Positions 35,701 to 45,906 of a DNA stretch of 64,000 nucleotides are shown here, one piece after another (positions within the stretch are counted from its first letter, which is position 1; every line of letters starts with the position of its first letter). The notes beneath the pieces were generated by a model that was not told where the DNA came from, did not search any database, and saw only the letters and a program-made list of their open reading frames with translations. Origin of the DNA: Oscheius sp. JU75 (Eukaryota; Nematoda; Chromadorea; Rhabditida; Rhabditidae). Location: assembly GCA_037178855.1 (NCBI GenBank), contig JASJZC010000005.1, positions 3,968,001 to 4,032,000 of the forward strand, in the 5' to 3' direction. Both the position numbers and the translations under genes were made by a program.

Positions 35701-38700
35701 ATGTCTGTCCCGAGCAGTGTAGCTTCTTCGACGTCCGGATCTCTGGTCAAGAGTGGTCCGTGTCTTCCCGCGACTTCGTCGAGCGCCAAAGGATACTACG
35801 GACGAAGTTTGGCTCTACGAAATGGAGTGAGATTTTTGATTTCTTTTTTCGTAACTCTTTTCTTTCAGACTGCCGTGGAGACCCGCTTCGTCGAATCTAT
35901 GAAGAAGAACAAATGCGGCTGGGAGACTGCAGATGGAATGGCTCTTCTTGCTGTTCGTTATTCTATTTGCTCTCTCTTTCTCAAACTGTAGTTTTAGGCA
36001 ATATTTGTCAATCTCGACCCCTCCGAGAGGAACAAAGCCTGGGATCAGACGACTCTGGCTACGCATTTGGAGAGTGTCGATACTGCTCTCAATTGTGTTA
36101 AGATCCGGGAAGCTAAACAGATGATCCACCTGCTGTTCAAAACCGAAAGAACAGAAAAAGAAGAGAATGAGATGTAAGTATTCCATTTTCTCTCATCGAA
36201 CAAGTTTTAGGGCTTTACTGAATGAGAATCGACCGGATCTGCAGAAAAAGATTGAGGAGCTGTTCGAGCGTAAGAAGGGAATCCACTCGGAGATAGTCTC
36301 TCTCGTCCATTCTTTGTATAATGACCTCGAAAGGACGCAGCTCTACAAACGGGAGTACGGAAAACCAGAAGAGATGGACTCGAAGATCCTGGTCATTTAT
36401 CCCATACAAAACACGAAAGAAGTCAAGGAACTGCTCGACGAGAAAATTTCTCCGCCTTCGTCTAGAGCAGATCGCTATTATCGCTCGAGAATCCTTCTGT
36501 CCTATGTCTGTCGTCCCGAACATCTTCCCTTCCTGGAGTTGGGCGAAGGACAATCAGCATACATATGCTATGTAATATAATTCGTTTATTTTAGAGCACT
36601 CATGGAATTTCAGCTCAACGGCTTCCATCTGCCGGAGACGAGCAAAGATGCAGCCACAGCTTATGCGGAAATGTGCAAAACGGACAAGGAGGCCGTTATT
36701 GTCGGAAGTATGAAGGTTCTTTCTTTGTTTTGACTCATTTAACCCCAATTTTAGAGTGTCAAGATGTACGCTTGTCTCCAGATTGCTCATGCAAACATTT
36801 TGAAGAACAACTACGCACCAGACGAGAGAACCGAGATTGTGCACACGAGCGAGGACTTCGATTGGGTCTGCGCGACAATCGTCAGAGCTGACGGTGGAGA
36901 TAACTATAGCCAGCACATGCACTACTACTCCAAAAAGACACAATATAGTGTCGATGAGCCTCAGAAGGAGAAGCTCAACAAACTGGATCTTCAACTAGAC
37001 CAGGTTGCCGAAAGTCTTGTATGAATGTTGCCTGATGTTTCTTGAGTATTTGGTTTCAGAAGTTTGACCACGAACATCCTCTACCCCAGAGTTACAAGTC
37101 TGCTGAAGATCCGGACAGTCTTCTCCTCTTTGGAGAAATCTACCCGGACATTCCTGCGGTTTGTTTTTCTTATATTCAAGCAGTTCAAAGTTCAGCCTCG
37201 GGCTCTGGTGCTGCAAGTCTCCCCCTCTCTGAAGACACACAAGCCCACCGATTCCTTCCTTGTCTTCCAAATCCTCAGTCAAATCGTCGAAAGCTCCACA
37301 TGGCCCGAATGTTCCATTAAGATCTCCAAAGACAGCGGCAACAATGGAACTCTGATCTCGAACTTCTGTGCAGCTTGGATACTTCTTCACCAATCTGGAG
37401 ACTTTTTCAAATCTCGCTATTTCAACATCGCCGAGGCTAAGAGTTTGGTATTTTGATCCGATATATTCCAACTTGTAATTCTCCTCAGGCTCTCATCCTT
37501 AACAAGGAGTGCACATTCAAAAAAGGTCTGTTCCACGAGAAGTATGGAGATACGGTCAAACTCATTCGCAATATCCTGATGAAGATGAGCAGTTTGAGCT
37601 GTGTCAAATTCTGGAGAAGAATCAATCTACTCGAGAAGAATTTCGGCATTTCCCGAGTACTCGAAGCTGTAAGTGTCTTATTGTACAATCCGTGTGGTCA
37701 GTAATTTTTGTCCCGCGCAACTTCTCAATAGAGAAAGTTCATTTTTCGACCCATGATACCCCTGTGGATGTAGGCGCCCGAACCCGCCAACTTTAGGAGA
37801 CTGGTTTCTCGAAACTTTTCTACTGAAAACATTAAGATCTGGATAGCATGTGAATTGCTCTTTTCAACTCGTCCTAGGGCAGTACAAAATTGAGAAAATT
37901 CTGTTTTTGGAAACTTCATATCTGGGAGAGGAAAAATACCTGGGAAATCGTGTCTCGGCTGGTAAAGTTACTCATCAAAGGCTATAAAATTGCTGTCAGT
38001 TTTTTGAAAACACCTCAACATTCTCCCTAAACCTCGATTCTCAAGAGTGCGAATTTTTGCGATCGAATGCGCCTGGAAAATTTCGAACTATGTCCATAGA
38101 TGTTTCTACGGCATCAAATCGGGATTAATTCAGACTTTCTTTTGACCCCCCTCCTCATTGTCCTTTTTTACTCAAATGGTTCAAAAAATACAACTCTGAG
38201 AAGTCGCGCGGAACAAAAGTTACTGACCACACGCTTATTAATAACAAAAATTTGGTTCTAGGTCAAGGAAATCATGGCAGATGAAGGAACAAATTCTGTT
38301 ATTTCCTTCAGGGACTTGCCCGAAATGACCGAAAACTGTACGGATGTTGATCTGAAGAATGAGCTGGCCACCATACAGCTGAACTACGTCCAGTCTCCGC
38401 AGATGCCGACCGTGGCCCAAGGAACCTTCAAGATGGTCGATTCTGTCTCCAGTCACTCCTTCAGTACAATGGAGGAGCGAGAAATGCGTCGAGATTTTGT
38501 GGCCACAATCAAGAAAGAGCACAAGCTGTTGAGAGGCAACATTCCCGAAGGAGTTCATGTGGTGGCCTTTGCCAACAGACTCGATCTTTTTCGAGCCATT
38601 ATTGTCGGACCAGTCGAGACCCCGTACGAAGGCGTGCCGTTCCTCTTCGATATCTATCTCGACCCAATGTACCCACAAACCGCTCCTAAGGTTTTTTTTC

Positions 38701-39516
38701 ATTGTTTTGACTAGAGTGGAGTTTTTCAGGTAAAATACGTCAGTTTGACTGGACAGGCCATCAATCCAAATCTCTACATGGATGGAACTGTCTGTCTTTC
38801 CCTTTTGGGCACCTGGAAAGGAGAGACACAAACTATGCGATGGATCCCCGGCACTTCCTCAATTCTCCAAGTTGTCTGTTCCATTCAAGTCGAGATCCTA
38901 ATGTCCGCGGATCCGTACTTCAACGAGCCAGGCTTTGAGACGAGACGCGAGAGCGAAGACGGAAAGAATGCTTCGAAACACTACAACTCTCAAGTCGTAG
39001 TCGGAGCCAATGAGTATTTCGCTGAGGTATTTCTTCCTATAGCTTTTTTATATATTCATTCAGATTATGAAAGAGCCTCCTATTGAGTTCATTGACTTCC
39101 TCCAAGATCACAAAAAGATTGCGCCGAGGTAAGAGACTTCACTGTCTCTGACTAAGTGACTCTTTCAGTTTTGTCAAGCGGTGGACAGACATCCTGGATG
39201 GTAAGGAAAAGGCTCCATTCAATCTAGACATCAACGAGTCTGTCCGTCATGTGATCCGCCGCTGTCACGAACGTCTTCGAACTGCCGTCGACCATTTCGC
39301 ACACGCTGAAAACAAACCCACAAATGGCAAAAACGACGATCACCTCAGTAATCTTGCTCAAATCTTCAGTGTCGACCCTTCTATAGTATGCTCTTATGTT
39401 AACACTATCAAGCAAGCAATTTTCAGAAATTGACCATGTTTAGCAGTGGAAATCCTGCCGCTACTGACGACTGCGATCTCGCTTCGTTTGTTTTGCTTCG
39501 CCAAAGTTCCCTTTAA
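32738..39516 (+). CDS. UBE2O: UBE2O-type E2/E3 hybrid ubiquitin-conjugating enzyme
   Basis: A large multi-exon gene. The start MDFPSPADVFAAMEAELESS leads to an acidic Pro/Ser-rich region, then small beta-rich repeats such as HMDFVGMVTLDGKISLGATV, KITVHWFDGEVEEDVNPSEL and VYLPGDRDPENIYHCIGKVI with TVQYFDGDKAHFWPNEA. A Ser-rich stretch and a helical middle follow. The C-terminal UBC domain has VGPVETPYEGVPFLFDIYL, YPQTAPKVKYVS, NPNLYMDGTVCLSLLGTWKG with the catalytic Cys, and YFNEPGFETRRE. UBE2O enzymes mono-ubiquitinate orphan basic proteins without a separate E3. One internal intron (after LELLP, donor GTTTGT, 38 nt) had to be set by frame. A 593-nt intron (37669-38261) carries a transposable element. 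The polyA signal AATAAA near 39582 overlaps the tail of the convergent gene. Confidence 0.92.
37691..38233. mobile_element. MITE-like DNA element with terminal inverted repeats, inside a UBE2O intron
   Basis: The left end starts CGTGTGGTCAGTAATTTTTG and the right end, read on the minus strand, starts CGTGTGGTCAGTAACTTTTG. The match continues through TCCCGCGCAACTTCTCA versus TTCCGCGCGACTTCTCA, with four mismatches over about 37 nt and weaker similarity beyond. The element is 543 bp, has no transposase-like frame and accounts for most of an intron more than ten times the usual length. It lies wholly between the donor at 37669 and the acceptor at 38261. I could not see a clear target-site duplication. 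Confidence 0.82.
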
Positions 39517-39590
39517 AACGTATCATGACCCGTGTCTTTACTTCGCTCGGTCGGGTATCATCCAGTGAATACAAGTTTTAGAATAAACAT

Positions 39591-39996
39591 TTATTTCGTT
39601 GTCAACTTGTTCTGGTAAACCAGATGGCCTCCTAGACGGACAGCCTCACAGAGTGTCTTGGGCAATGTACAAGACTCTTGCTCTGCTGGGTCGATTATCT
39701 TCAAGGACAAGACTTGAGAACAGAACCTAGGAATGAAACATTCGATGATAATAATGAAAGTACCTGTCGTCGCACACTGCTTGGCCCTCTACTCCGTTCG
39801 AGTAACAGAAATCGTGAAATCGACAACTTTTATTGATCTCTTCTGCAAAGAATTTGTTTACCTGGAAGCGTGAGTCTGACTGACCAAAAATGCTTTGACA
39901 TCTGTTCTTGGCCGCCCTCTGCGTGATCAGTTTTGTGATCCAGAACTTGTCAGCACCACAATCCCACTTTTCCACGTCTTCTGTCAAACTCTTGAA
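39591..39996 (-). CDS. phospholipase-A2-like secreted protein, 5' end missing
   Basis: Two minus-strand exons are visible. The first begins at a GATGTTTAG acceptor (39996) and contains KWDCGADKFWITKLITQR, then CRFHDFCYSNG and CDDR; the second has FCSQVL and ends NKLTTK. The Cys-x-x-His-Asp-x-Cys-Tyr arrangement is the catalytic and disulfide signature of secreted PLA2-like folds. No initiator Met or signal peptide is found: immediately upstream on this strand lies dispersed repeat A. The gene is therefore either missing its first exon or continues from an exon far upstream. Its stop lies almost on top of the UBE2O polyadenylation region. Enzymatic activity cannot be judged from this fragment. 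Confidence 0.6.
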
Positions 39997-40000
39997 CTAA

Positions 40001-40496
40001 ACATCTATTTTAAATTGTCCTCGCGTCTCTGTCTGTCTGTCTGTCTGTCTGTCGGAAGCCAATATTGCCAATTAGTGTGCACTATTTTGTGCGCACACTA
40101 ATTGTTTGCAAGTCAAGCCAAATCGAGTCAGTTTGGGAGATGGCTTCGTTGGGAGGATGTTGCTCCTGCCACGGTACCTCAATTGGAGGGAATGCGGACA
40201 GGTTGAAGTGGGAGGAAAGGGTCACGACAGTTGGACAGAAGAAAGTAGGAATCGAGCAGTTTTGGAAGAATCGGATTATTACGGGCATTGAGCCCGAAGG
40301 GGCGTTAACATTACTTGGACAGGGAGCTTAGTTGAGGAATGGGAAATGGGTTCAAAGAGTGAAAGGGAAGTGGGTTTGAGGAATAGAAAGTGAGGTCAAA
40401 GAGGGAAGTGGGTTTCACTGATTAGAGATGGTCATTAGCAATCGTTTTTGCTGGGCAAAGGGCAAGGTAGATATGCCTCAAGGGGCCCAACAAGTT
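40001..40496. repeat. dispersed hairpin repeat, copy A
   Basis: Begins with TCTATTTTAAATTGTCCTCG-type sequence, then a CTGT tract, GAAGCCAATATTGCC, a 34-nt hairpin at 40070-40103, and AGTCAGTTTGGGAGATGGCT. A G-rich stretch follows with GGGTTCAAAGAG and GTGGGTT units. A short hairpin (GCCC GAAG GGGC) lies at 40292-40303. The copy ends near TTAGCAATCG. No coding potential. Confidence 0.85.
40027..40053 (+). repeat. (CTGT)n microsatellite
   Basis: About six perfect tandem CTGT units within copy A of the dispersed repeat. Other copies have one to three units or a GTGT or GGGT variant at the same place, so the tract is part of the element and has expanded here. Confidence 0.9.
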
Positions 40497-40498
40497 TG

Positions 40499-41205
40499 TC
40501 TATTTTAAATTGTCCTCGCGTCTCTGTCTGTGTGTGTGTCTGTCTGAAGCCAATATTGCCAATTAGTGCGCACACTAATTGTTGGCAAGTCGAGTCAGTT
40601 TGGGGATAGCTTTTTTGAAAGAATGTTGCTTCTGTCAGGGTAGCTCAACTGGCGGGAAACATGCGGGCGGCTTGAAGTTAGAGGGAAGGGGACCAAGACA
40701 GGCTGACAGAAAAAAATAGAAACCAGGTAAAGATCAAAGGAATCAGATTATGACTGTCATAGAGCCCCTCTAGGGACGATAGCATTACTTGGATAGGGAG
40801 TTGGGGTGTGTCGAGAGATAGAAAACGGGTTCAAAGGGTGAGAAGAATATTCAAAAGATAGGAAGTAGGATATAATGGTAGGGAAGAGGGTTCAAAAGGT
40901 AAAAAGTGAGTTTAAAGAGTGGAAGAGGGTTCGAGGGATAGGAAATGGGTTCAAAGGGTGGGAAGTGGGTTTAATTCAAGGAGATTGGGTTCAAAAAGTG
41001 AAAGGGAAATGGGATGGGACGTTTTTCGAGGGTTGGGAAGTGGGTACAAGGGTAAGAGAATCTGTTTATAGAATAAGAAATGGGTTCAAAGAATAGGAAG
41101 TGACTTGGGATATAGGAAGTGGGTTAGAAGAAAGGTAAGTGGATTCAGTGGTTTTTGACGAATTGGAAGTGGGTTCAATGAGCCCCGAAGGGGCGTAGCC
41201 TAACT
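40499..41205. repeat. dispersed hairpin repeat, copy B (longest)
   Basis: Same order as copy A, starting TCTATTTTAAATTGTCCTCG. Its hairpin is shortened to a 20-nt palindrome at 40561-40580 (AATTAGTG, CGCA, CACTAATT). The second half holds many degenerate units of the type GGAAGTGGGTTCAAAG with 15-25 nt spacing, from about 40820 to 41180. It ends with a GCCCC GAA GGGGC hairpin at 41182-41194. Confidence 0.82.
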
Positions 41206-41207
41206 TG

Positions 41208-41560
41208 TCTATTTTAAAATGTCCTCGCGTCTCTGTATGTCTGAAGTCAATATTGCTAATTAGTGTACACTACTTTGTGCGCCCTCTAATTGTATGCAAG
41301 ACGAGTCACTTTGGGGATAGCTTCGTTGGGAGAATACCGTAAGGGTAGCAAAACTGGCGGGGAACATCCGGGCGGGTTGAAGTTAGAGGGAAGGGGACCA
41401 AGACAGGCTGACAGAAGGAAATAGAATAGAAAGGGAAGTGGGTTCGAGGGACAAAGTGGGGTCAAAGAGTGGGAAGTGGGTCTAACTGCTTAGCAGTAGT
41501 CTTTAGCAATCGTTTTACTGGAGAAGGGATAAGGTAGGTACGTCCCGAAGGAATCTAACT
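41208..41560. repeat. dispersed hairpin repeat, copy C
   Basis: Starts TCTATTTTAAAATGTCCTCG. The hairpin region at 41258-41291 is again 34 nt, with some mispairs in the stem. GGACCAAGACAGGCTGACAG is shared with copy B. It ends with GCTTAGCAGTAGTCTTTAGC, shared with copy E. Confidence 0.82.
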
Positions 41561-41568
41561 TGTTATTG

Positions 41569-41844
41569 TTATTTCTGTCCCTTTTGGAGGCGTACCGAAT
41601 TTCTTATGTCAGATCCGAATCCCTTGAGCGAGTTCCAGATACCACCGAAGAAACCGCTCTGAAATTAAATAAGCAACCGAATAAGTGCAAGCTAAAACTG
41701 AAAATGAGCTAATGTTAATACCATGTCGCTCTCGAAGGAAGTCTGAAACGGTTGAAATAGACCCGAGATTGTTAAAAATAGATATGAACAAACCTCCGCT
41801 CCTCCGATAGTGACCAGGACTAGCAGAATATGTGGAAGTATCAT
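41569..41844 (-). CDS. tiny secreted peptide precursor (46 residues)
   Basis: Three minus-strand exons join in frame. Exon 1 encodes MILPHILLVLVTIGGAE, a compact signal peptide, and ends at donor GTTTGT. Exon 2 is TSFESDM, bounded by TTTCAG and GTATTA. Exon 3 begins SGFFGGIWNSLKGFGSDIRN after AATTTCAG and runs to the TAA at 41569-41571. The mature part is small, Gly/Ser-rich and amphipathic and lacks cysteines. It could be a neuropeptide-like, antimicrobial or other secreted peptide; I see no known family or dibasic cleavage pattern. A 28-codon upstream frame ends just before the ATG. It lies 186 nt after the stop of the membrane-protein gene on the same strand, with an ATTGACAG acceptor between them. 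Confidence 0.62.
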
Positions 41845-42029
41845 GTTTTGAACGGTTCAATGAGGAGATGATCGGGGGCCAGGGAGGGTAATGACAAGTG
41901 GATCGCAGTCGATCAAACAACCGAACAATGTGGACAGACCCATCTCTCCCGCTCGACTGCTTCTGATATAGTCTAGCTGTCAATGTTGATAAAAGCACAT
42001 TAGTTAAAACTTTGTTAATTCTCTAAATA

Positions 42030-42428
42030 TCAGCAGAAGGGCAGCTGAAAGTATCGTCTTGAGGCCTCCGGACCATCTAGCTCTTCGATCTCCTTATGAA
42101 GTAGTCTCAAAACTCCACCAATTGCGAAAAATAGTAGAACTCCGATGAAGGAGAGCAGAATGAAAAAAGAAAGTACAAGTCGGGCTTGAAAGATGGAAGA
42201 CAATTGGTAGACAAGCAACAAAACATTGAAGAAAACGCTGATGAAACAGCTGATGGTCAACCACATCAGATAATAGACTCTCCTCAACATTGCTCTGTCC
42301 ACTTCCCATGGCTGAAATGTAGTTTCGAGATTTGTCTTTCCTTCTACCTTTGAGACTCGAGCTATCAAGAATACAACGAGGAAAGTGACGATAGTTCCGA
42401 CTGCATGTACAGCGACGAATTGATCCAT
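42030..42428 (-). CDS. small multi-pass membrane protein, unrecognised
   Basis: A single open frame of 132 residues. Hydrophobic segments are HAVGTIVTFLVVFLIARV, YYLMWLTISCFISVFFNVLL and LVLSFFILLSFIGVLLFFAI. A charged loop (SKVEGKTNLETTF) lies between the first two, and the cytosol-like tail ends KEIEELDGPEASRR and YFQLPFC. No family recognised. Three membrane segments are clear and a fourth is possible. Start chosen as the first Met ahead of TM1. It may form a co-transcribed pair with the peptide gene at 41569-41844. Confidence 0.68.
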   Translation of the reverse strand: MDQFVAVHAVGTIVTFLVVFLIARVSKVEGKTNLETTFQPWEVDRAMLRRVYYLMWLTISCFISVFFNVLLLVYQLSSIFQARLVLSFFILLSFIGVLLFFAIGGVLRLLHKEIEELDGPEASRRYFQLPFC

Positions 42429-42905
42429 GTTTAGAAGACGAGTGGGACAGAAGGAATGAGGGATTATTGAAGGTCAACGCCATGGAAACTGAGTTAACTC
42501 TACATCCGAAGTTCGACTGTCTTTCAGAATCTACCCATGCATAGTACTACTTGTTTACTCTACAAAGAGTGTTTGTAGCCCGCTCTAATCAAAACGTGAT
42601 CTGCTAATGAAATCGGTCAGGTTCACACAAAATTATCCCAAACTCGACTGTATAAAAGAGTTTATATCTCCGAAGTGTGTGCACCTGAAACATGTACAGT
42701 ACGCCTTGTGTCGTTTATCGAAACACGCTGAGATAGTTACCCCAGAGTTCTCTGTGGATTCTGAAACAGTCCTTTGTGTTCAAATCACCCCTCACTCACG
42801 TATTTGCAGCACGACAGGATAACTCTTTGCAGTTTGGATCTTGACAGTTATCCATGTGTGGAAAGGACGAAGACATCTCCTGACAGCCAGGCCGAACACA
42901 GCCAG

Positions 42906-43160
42906 ATGACGAGCCCCAGCATAATTTCGCGTGTTGGAAGATGGCCTAAATCATACGTTCTTATCAGAAATGATCTGTCCTACCGGCAAGTTTTTACGCC
43001 AATCCAAATCTTCGCTGTTCTGACTGGACTGTTGTTCAGTTACATTTTGAAGAAGAGACATTGCTGGAAATGGTCGAGTAAACAGAAGGCTCGAGCGCTG
43101 TATAAGGACTTTTACATGCGTCATATGGACAGATTGGATGGTAATCCGCAGATGAAATGA
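42906..43160 (+). CDS. small single-pass membrane protein, weakly COX6C-like
   Basis: The 84-residue frame starts MTSPSIISRVGRWPKSYVLI. It has one membrane segment (VFTPIQIFAVLTGLLFSYIL) followed by a basic tail, SSKQKARALYKDFYMRHMD. A short protein with one helix and a KARALYKDFY-type tail recalls cytochrome c oxidase subunit 6C, but this is pattern resemblance only. The frame is open upstream to an ATTTGCAG acceptor near 42810, so either a longer N-terminus or a 5' untranslated leader is possible. GCCAG directly precedes the chosen ATG. Confidence 0.45.
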   Translation: MTSPSIISRVGRWPKSYVLIRNDLSYRQVFTPIQIFAVLTGLLFSYILKKRHCWKWSSKQKARALYKDFYMRHMDRLDGNPQMK

Positions 43161-45906
43161 ACAACCTATATACAAAAGAGAACAAGTCTGTGTTTTTGAA
43201 AAGGAATCAGAAAAAAAACAGGAGAGAAATTGTTGTTTTGAGTACAGAAGTTCAGGCGAGGAAGTCGCGAAAAACAAGGTCTGATCACCGCAAAAGAGCT
43301 CTTTCCATTTTTGGATACTCGAGAGTTGGCAGTTGAGATAAGCTGATACTGAGTTGCAAACAAGGCGATCTTTGAATGACTGCCAATAACAGAGGTTCCG
43401 AATGTTACAAACACTTAGAACTAGATCTTACGAATTAGCCTGCTAAATGGTCTTCTGTCGACTATTTTCGCCCCCCTCAATTTCCACGTGACCAATCTCA
43501 AAACATCGACTGCAGGAACTGGAAGGTAATTTCAGATGTCTGCAACGCTTTGAAGGGACATTCTTGTTTCCAGAAGTCACCTAGTAGTATTCAAAGACTA
43601 TTGGACCTTTTTATTCTGTAGGGACAACGGAAGAGAAGTGAGTGCTTTATTCGATGAGAGATAGTATCATAGCCTCTCGCTCGACATTTTGCTATATCTC
43701 TCTACTACAAAAGTGCAATGATGTCTGTCCGTGCGTCACCACGAGAAAAAGCGGGCAAGTCATTCCATGCAAGAGTTAAGTTGACAAGTCAGCTTTTGAG
43801 GAACTTGGGAATTTAGGCTATACCGTCTATGCTAAGTAAAGACTAAGGGGCGGCGAAGCCGTCGAAGACAGTCTAGTTCTAAACGCCCAAAAGTGTCTAT
43901 GTGTGTCTGAAGCCGTAGTTGGGCATTAGAGACAGAAACTCTGTGCGCTCTCTAATTGTTGGCAAGTCAAGTCAAATCGAGTCAGTTCGGGAGATGTGTC
44001 TCTGGGAGAACACTGCTCCTGTCAGCGTGCTCGACTGGAACAGCATCTATCAGTCACGAGCACCAAGGGGGCATACATATTTCTCATTTTATGTTTAAAC
44101 CAATGACCGAAGAAAATAAAACTCTTCCATACCTCTGTTTGTCCGCCCCCGGAACTTTTCGACTGTTGCGCGAACCCCGAAAGTCCGAACCAAAACACAG
44201 ACCGAAACACGAAAAGTACGGTCTTGCCCTTCCGATAAAATGTCACTAATCCGTCTTCTCAGCCGGAAGATTTGCTTCATTTGTCAATGAAAGATCAAAT
44301 ATTTACAAAAAGAAGTTGTACAACGGAACGAAGCTGTGCTTCATTTGCAGTTCACATCGAGTGCATAGGGCTGCCGAAGATTCTTGTTCCACTTCTGCTG
44401 TTCTGGACGATTCCATACAGCCGACACTCTTCCATAAAATGAGAGATTCGTCTAACTACGACGACGGTAATAGCTGGACATTTCCATATTCTCAGAAACT
44501 AAAAACTTACACGAGAGTACACTGACGGTGAATATAAGAGTGCTAGCTGAGAACATCAGACAGTTCTAGAAAATAGTTGTTTCATTGGGGGGAAGAAGAG
44601 TGCAAAGGACAGGAGAGTCGAGCAAATAACATCTTATCACTGGGGAACTCGCTCGCCCTGACCGCCATTAATGCCCAGGTTTCATATTTCTCTGATAACA
44701 TGTGATCGCGTCAAATTTTTGTGATCATATTAGGAGAAAGAGACGGGCGAGCGACGGATTGCGCTGGGACATACCGAACGGTTGCCAGGGGAGTAATCGA
44801 CCGGGCGAGACACGTCCAGCTGGTCGTGTGTTGTCTTTAAAAGTAGGAGGGACACGGGCCGCTTTGATAAGAATTGAAGACAAAGGACGTCACTTCCTTT
44901 GCAAATGATTCAGAAAGAACACTCTTCGATTGATTGAGAACACAGGACACGTGACTGCCGGGAAAAAACGGAATGGCGTCTGGAATCAATGGATGTGTAA
45001 ACAAGCTTCGGGATCATTGGAAATAGAAGATTGTGCGGAACTAGAGTCCCAAAGAGTTATCTCTCCAGCACTAGACTAATACTCTCTCGCTATTATCTAA
45101 GCGAGTCGTGGGAGCAGCCGAACTGTCTTGAGGGCAGAGCTGTTTTGCAGATAACATCCAGGACGATTTGTCCATCTTCAAGCAATAAACAATTATGAAC
45201 CGGGGCTGTTTCGGAGTTGGCCGTGGCTGTATATCACGGCACGAGCGACCTTTTTTTTCGCTCGCGTGGAGGCGGAACAAAACTACTTTCCGGATAGTTG
45301 ACCACACTTAGGTGTCAATAACGGAAACTTCGTAGTGCCAAAAGACTATTGAATTTGGAGGTATAACAAAAGTATCTAACAGCAATTGCCTTGTTTTGTA
45401 CTAGGTTGCAAACAAAGGTTCGAGTAAAAGACTCGCGAGACCACGTTACATATCCGTGTTATGCCGACAACTGCTTTCTCCCAAAAGTGCATCTCGTTTC
45501 GAACAGGGCGGTGGGCGCAAGTGGCAGTGTTATCAGCGGCAGCTAGTTCTGGAATTCGAGCTTCTTCAAATCACTTCTCCAATTGAAATTCTCCTTCACT
45601 TCCTGTCTTCCCTTTTGGTCCACGCCAGAAGACAACGTTTACAGTGGCATTACAATCACTCACGCCTTGATCTCCTTCAGATTGACCCTCTTTCGTTTTG
45701 TCATCCACCGACTGTCAGTTAGGGGGAAAAAATGAAGAAGGTGCTCCCAAATGGCGTGAAACATAAGCTATAACTCGAACGGGTTCCTCTTTGCCCGCCG
45801 AAAACTTTTTCGTACCACATTGAACGTTAATTATGCCCTCCGGACATCGTCTGCCCTCCAAATCCTCTTTCTCTAGACCTATCTTTTCACAAAATATTCT
45901 TTTAGA
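43161..45906. other. gene-poor stretch of 2.7 kb
   Basis: Apart from repeat copy D (43885-44045) I find no convincing gene on either strand. Several open frames of 60 to 98 codons exist (for example plus 43956-44249 and plus 45456-45722), but none has splice support, a signal peptide or a known motif. Confidence 0.5.
43885..44045. repeat. dispersed hairpin repeat, copy D (partial)
   Basis: Retains the left half only: GTGTGTCTGAAGCCGTAGTT, a 34-nt hairpin at 43924-43957, then TTGGCAAGTCAAGTCAAATC, GAGTCAGTTCGGGAGATG and TGCTCCTGTCAGCGTGCTCG. The hairpin stem differs from copy A at two positions on both arms, so pairing is kept. The G-rich right half is absent. Confidence 0.75.

Noticed and set aside
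44702-44908. 68-codon plus-strand frame in the gene-poor stretch
   Set aside because: Arg/Gly-rich with no motif or exon partner; likely chance.
45410-45440. tRNA-like B-box (GGTTCGAGT)
   Set aside because: The continuation does not match TCC, and no A-box or cloverleaf could be formed upstream.
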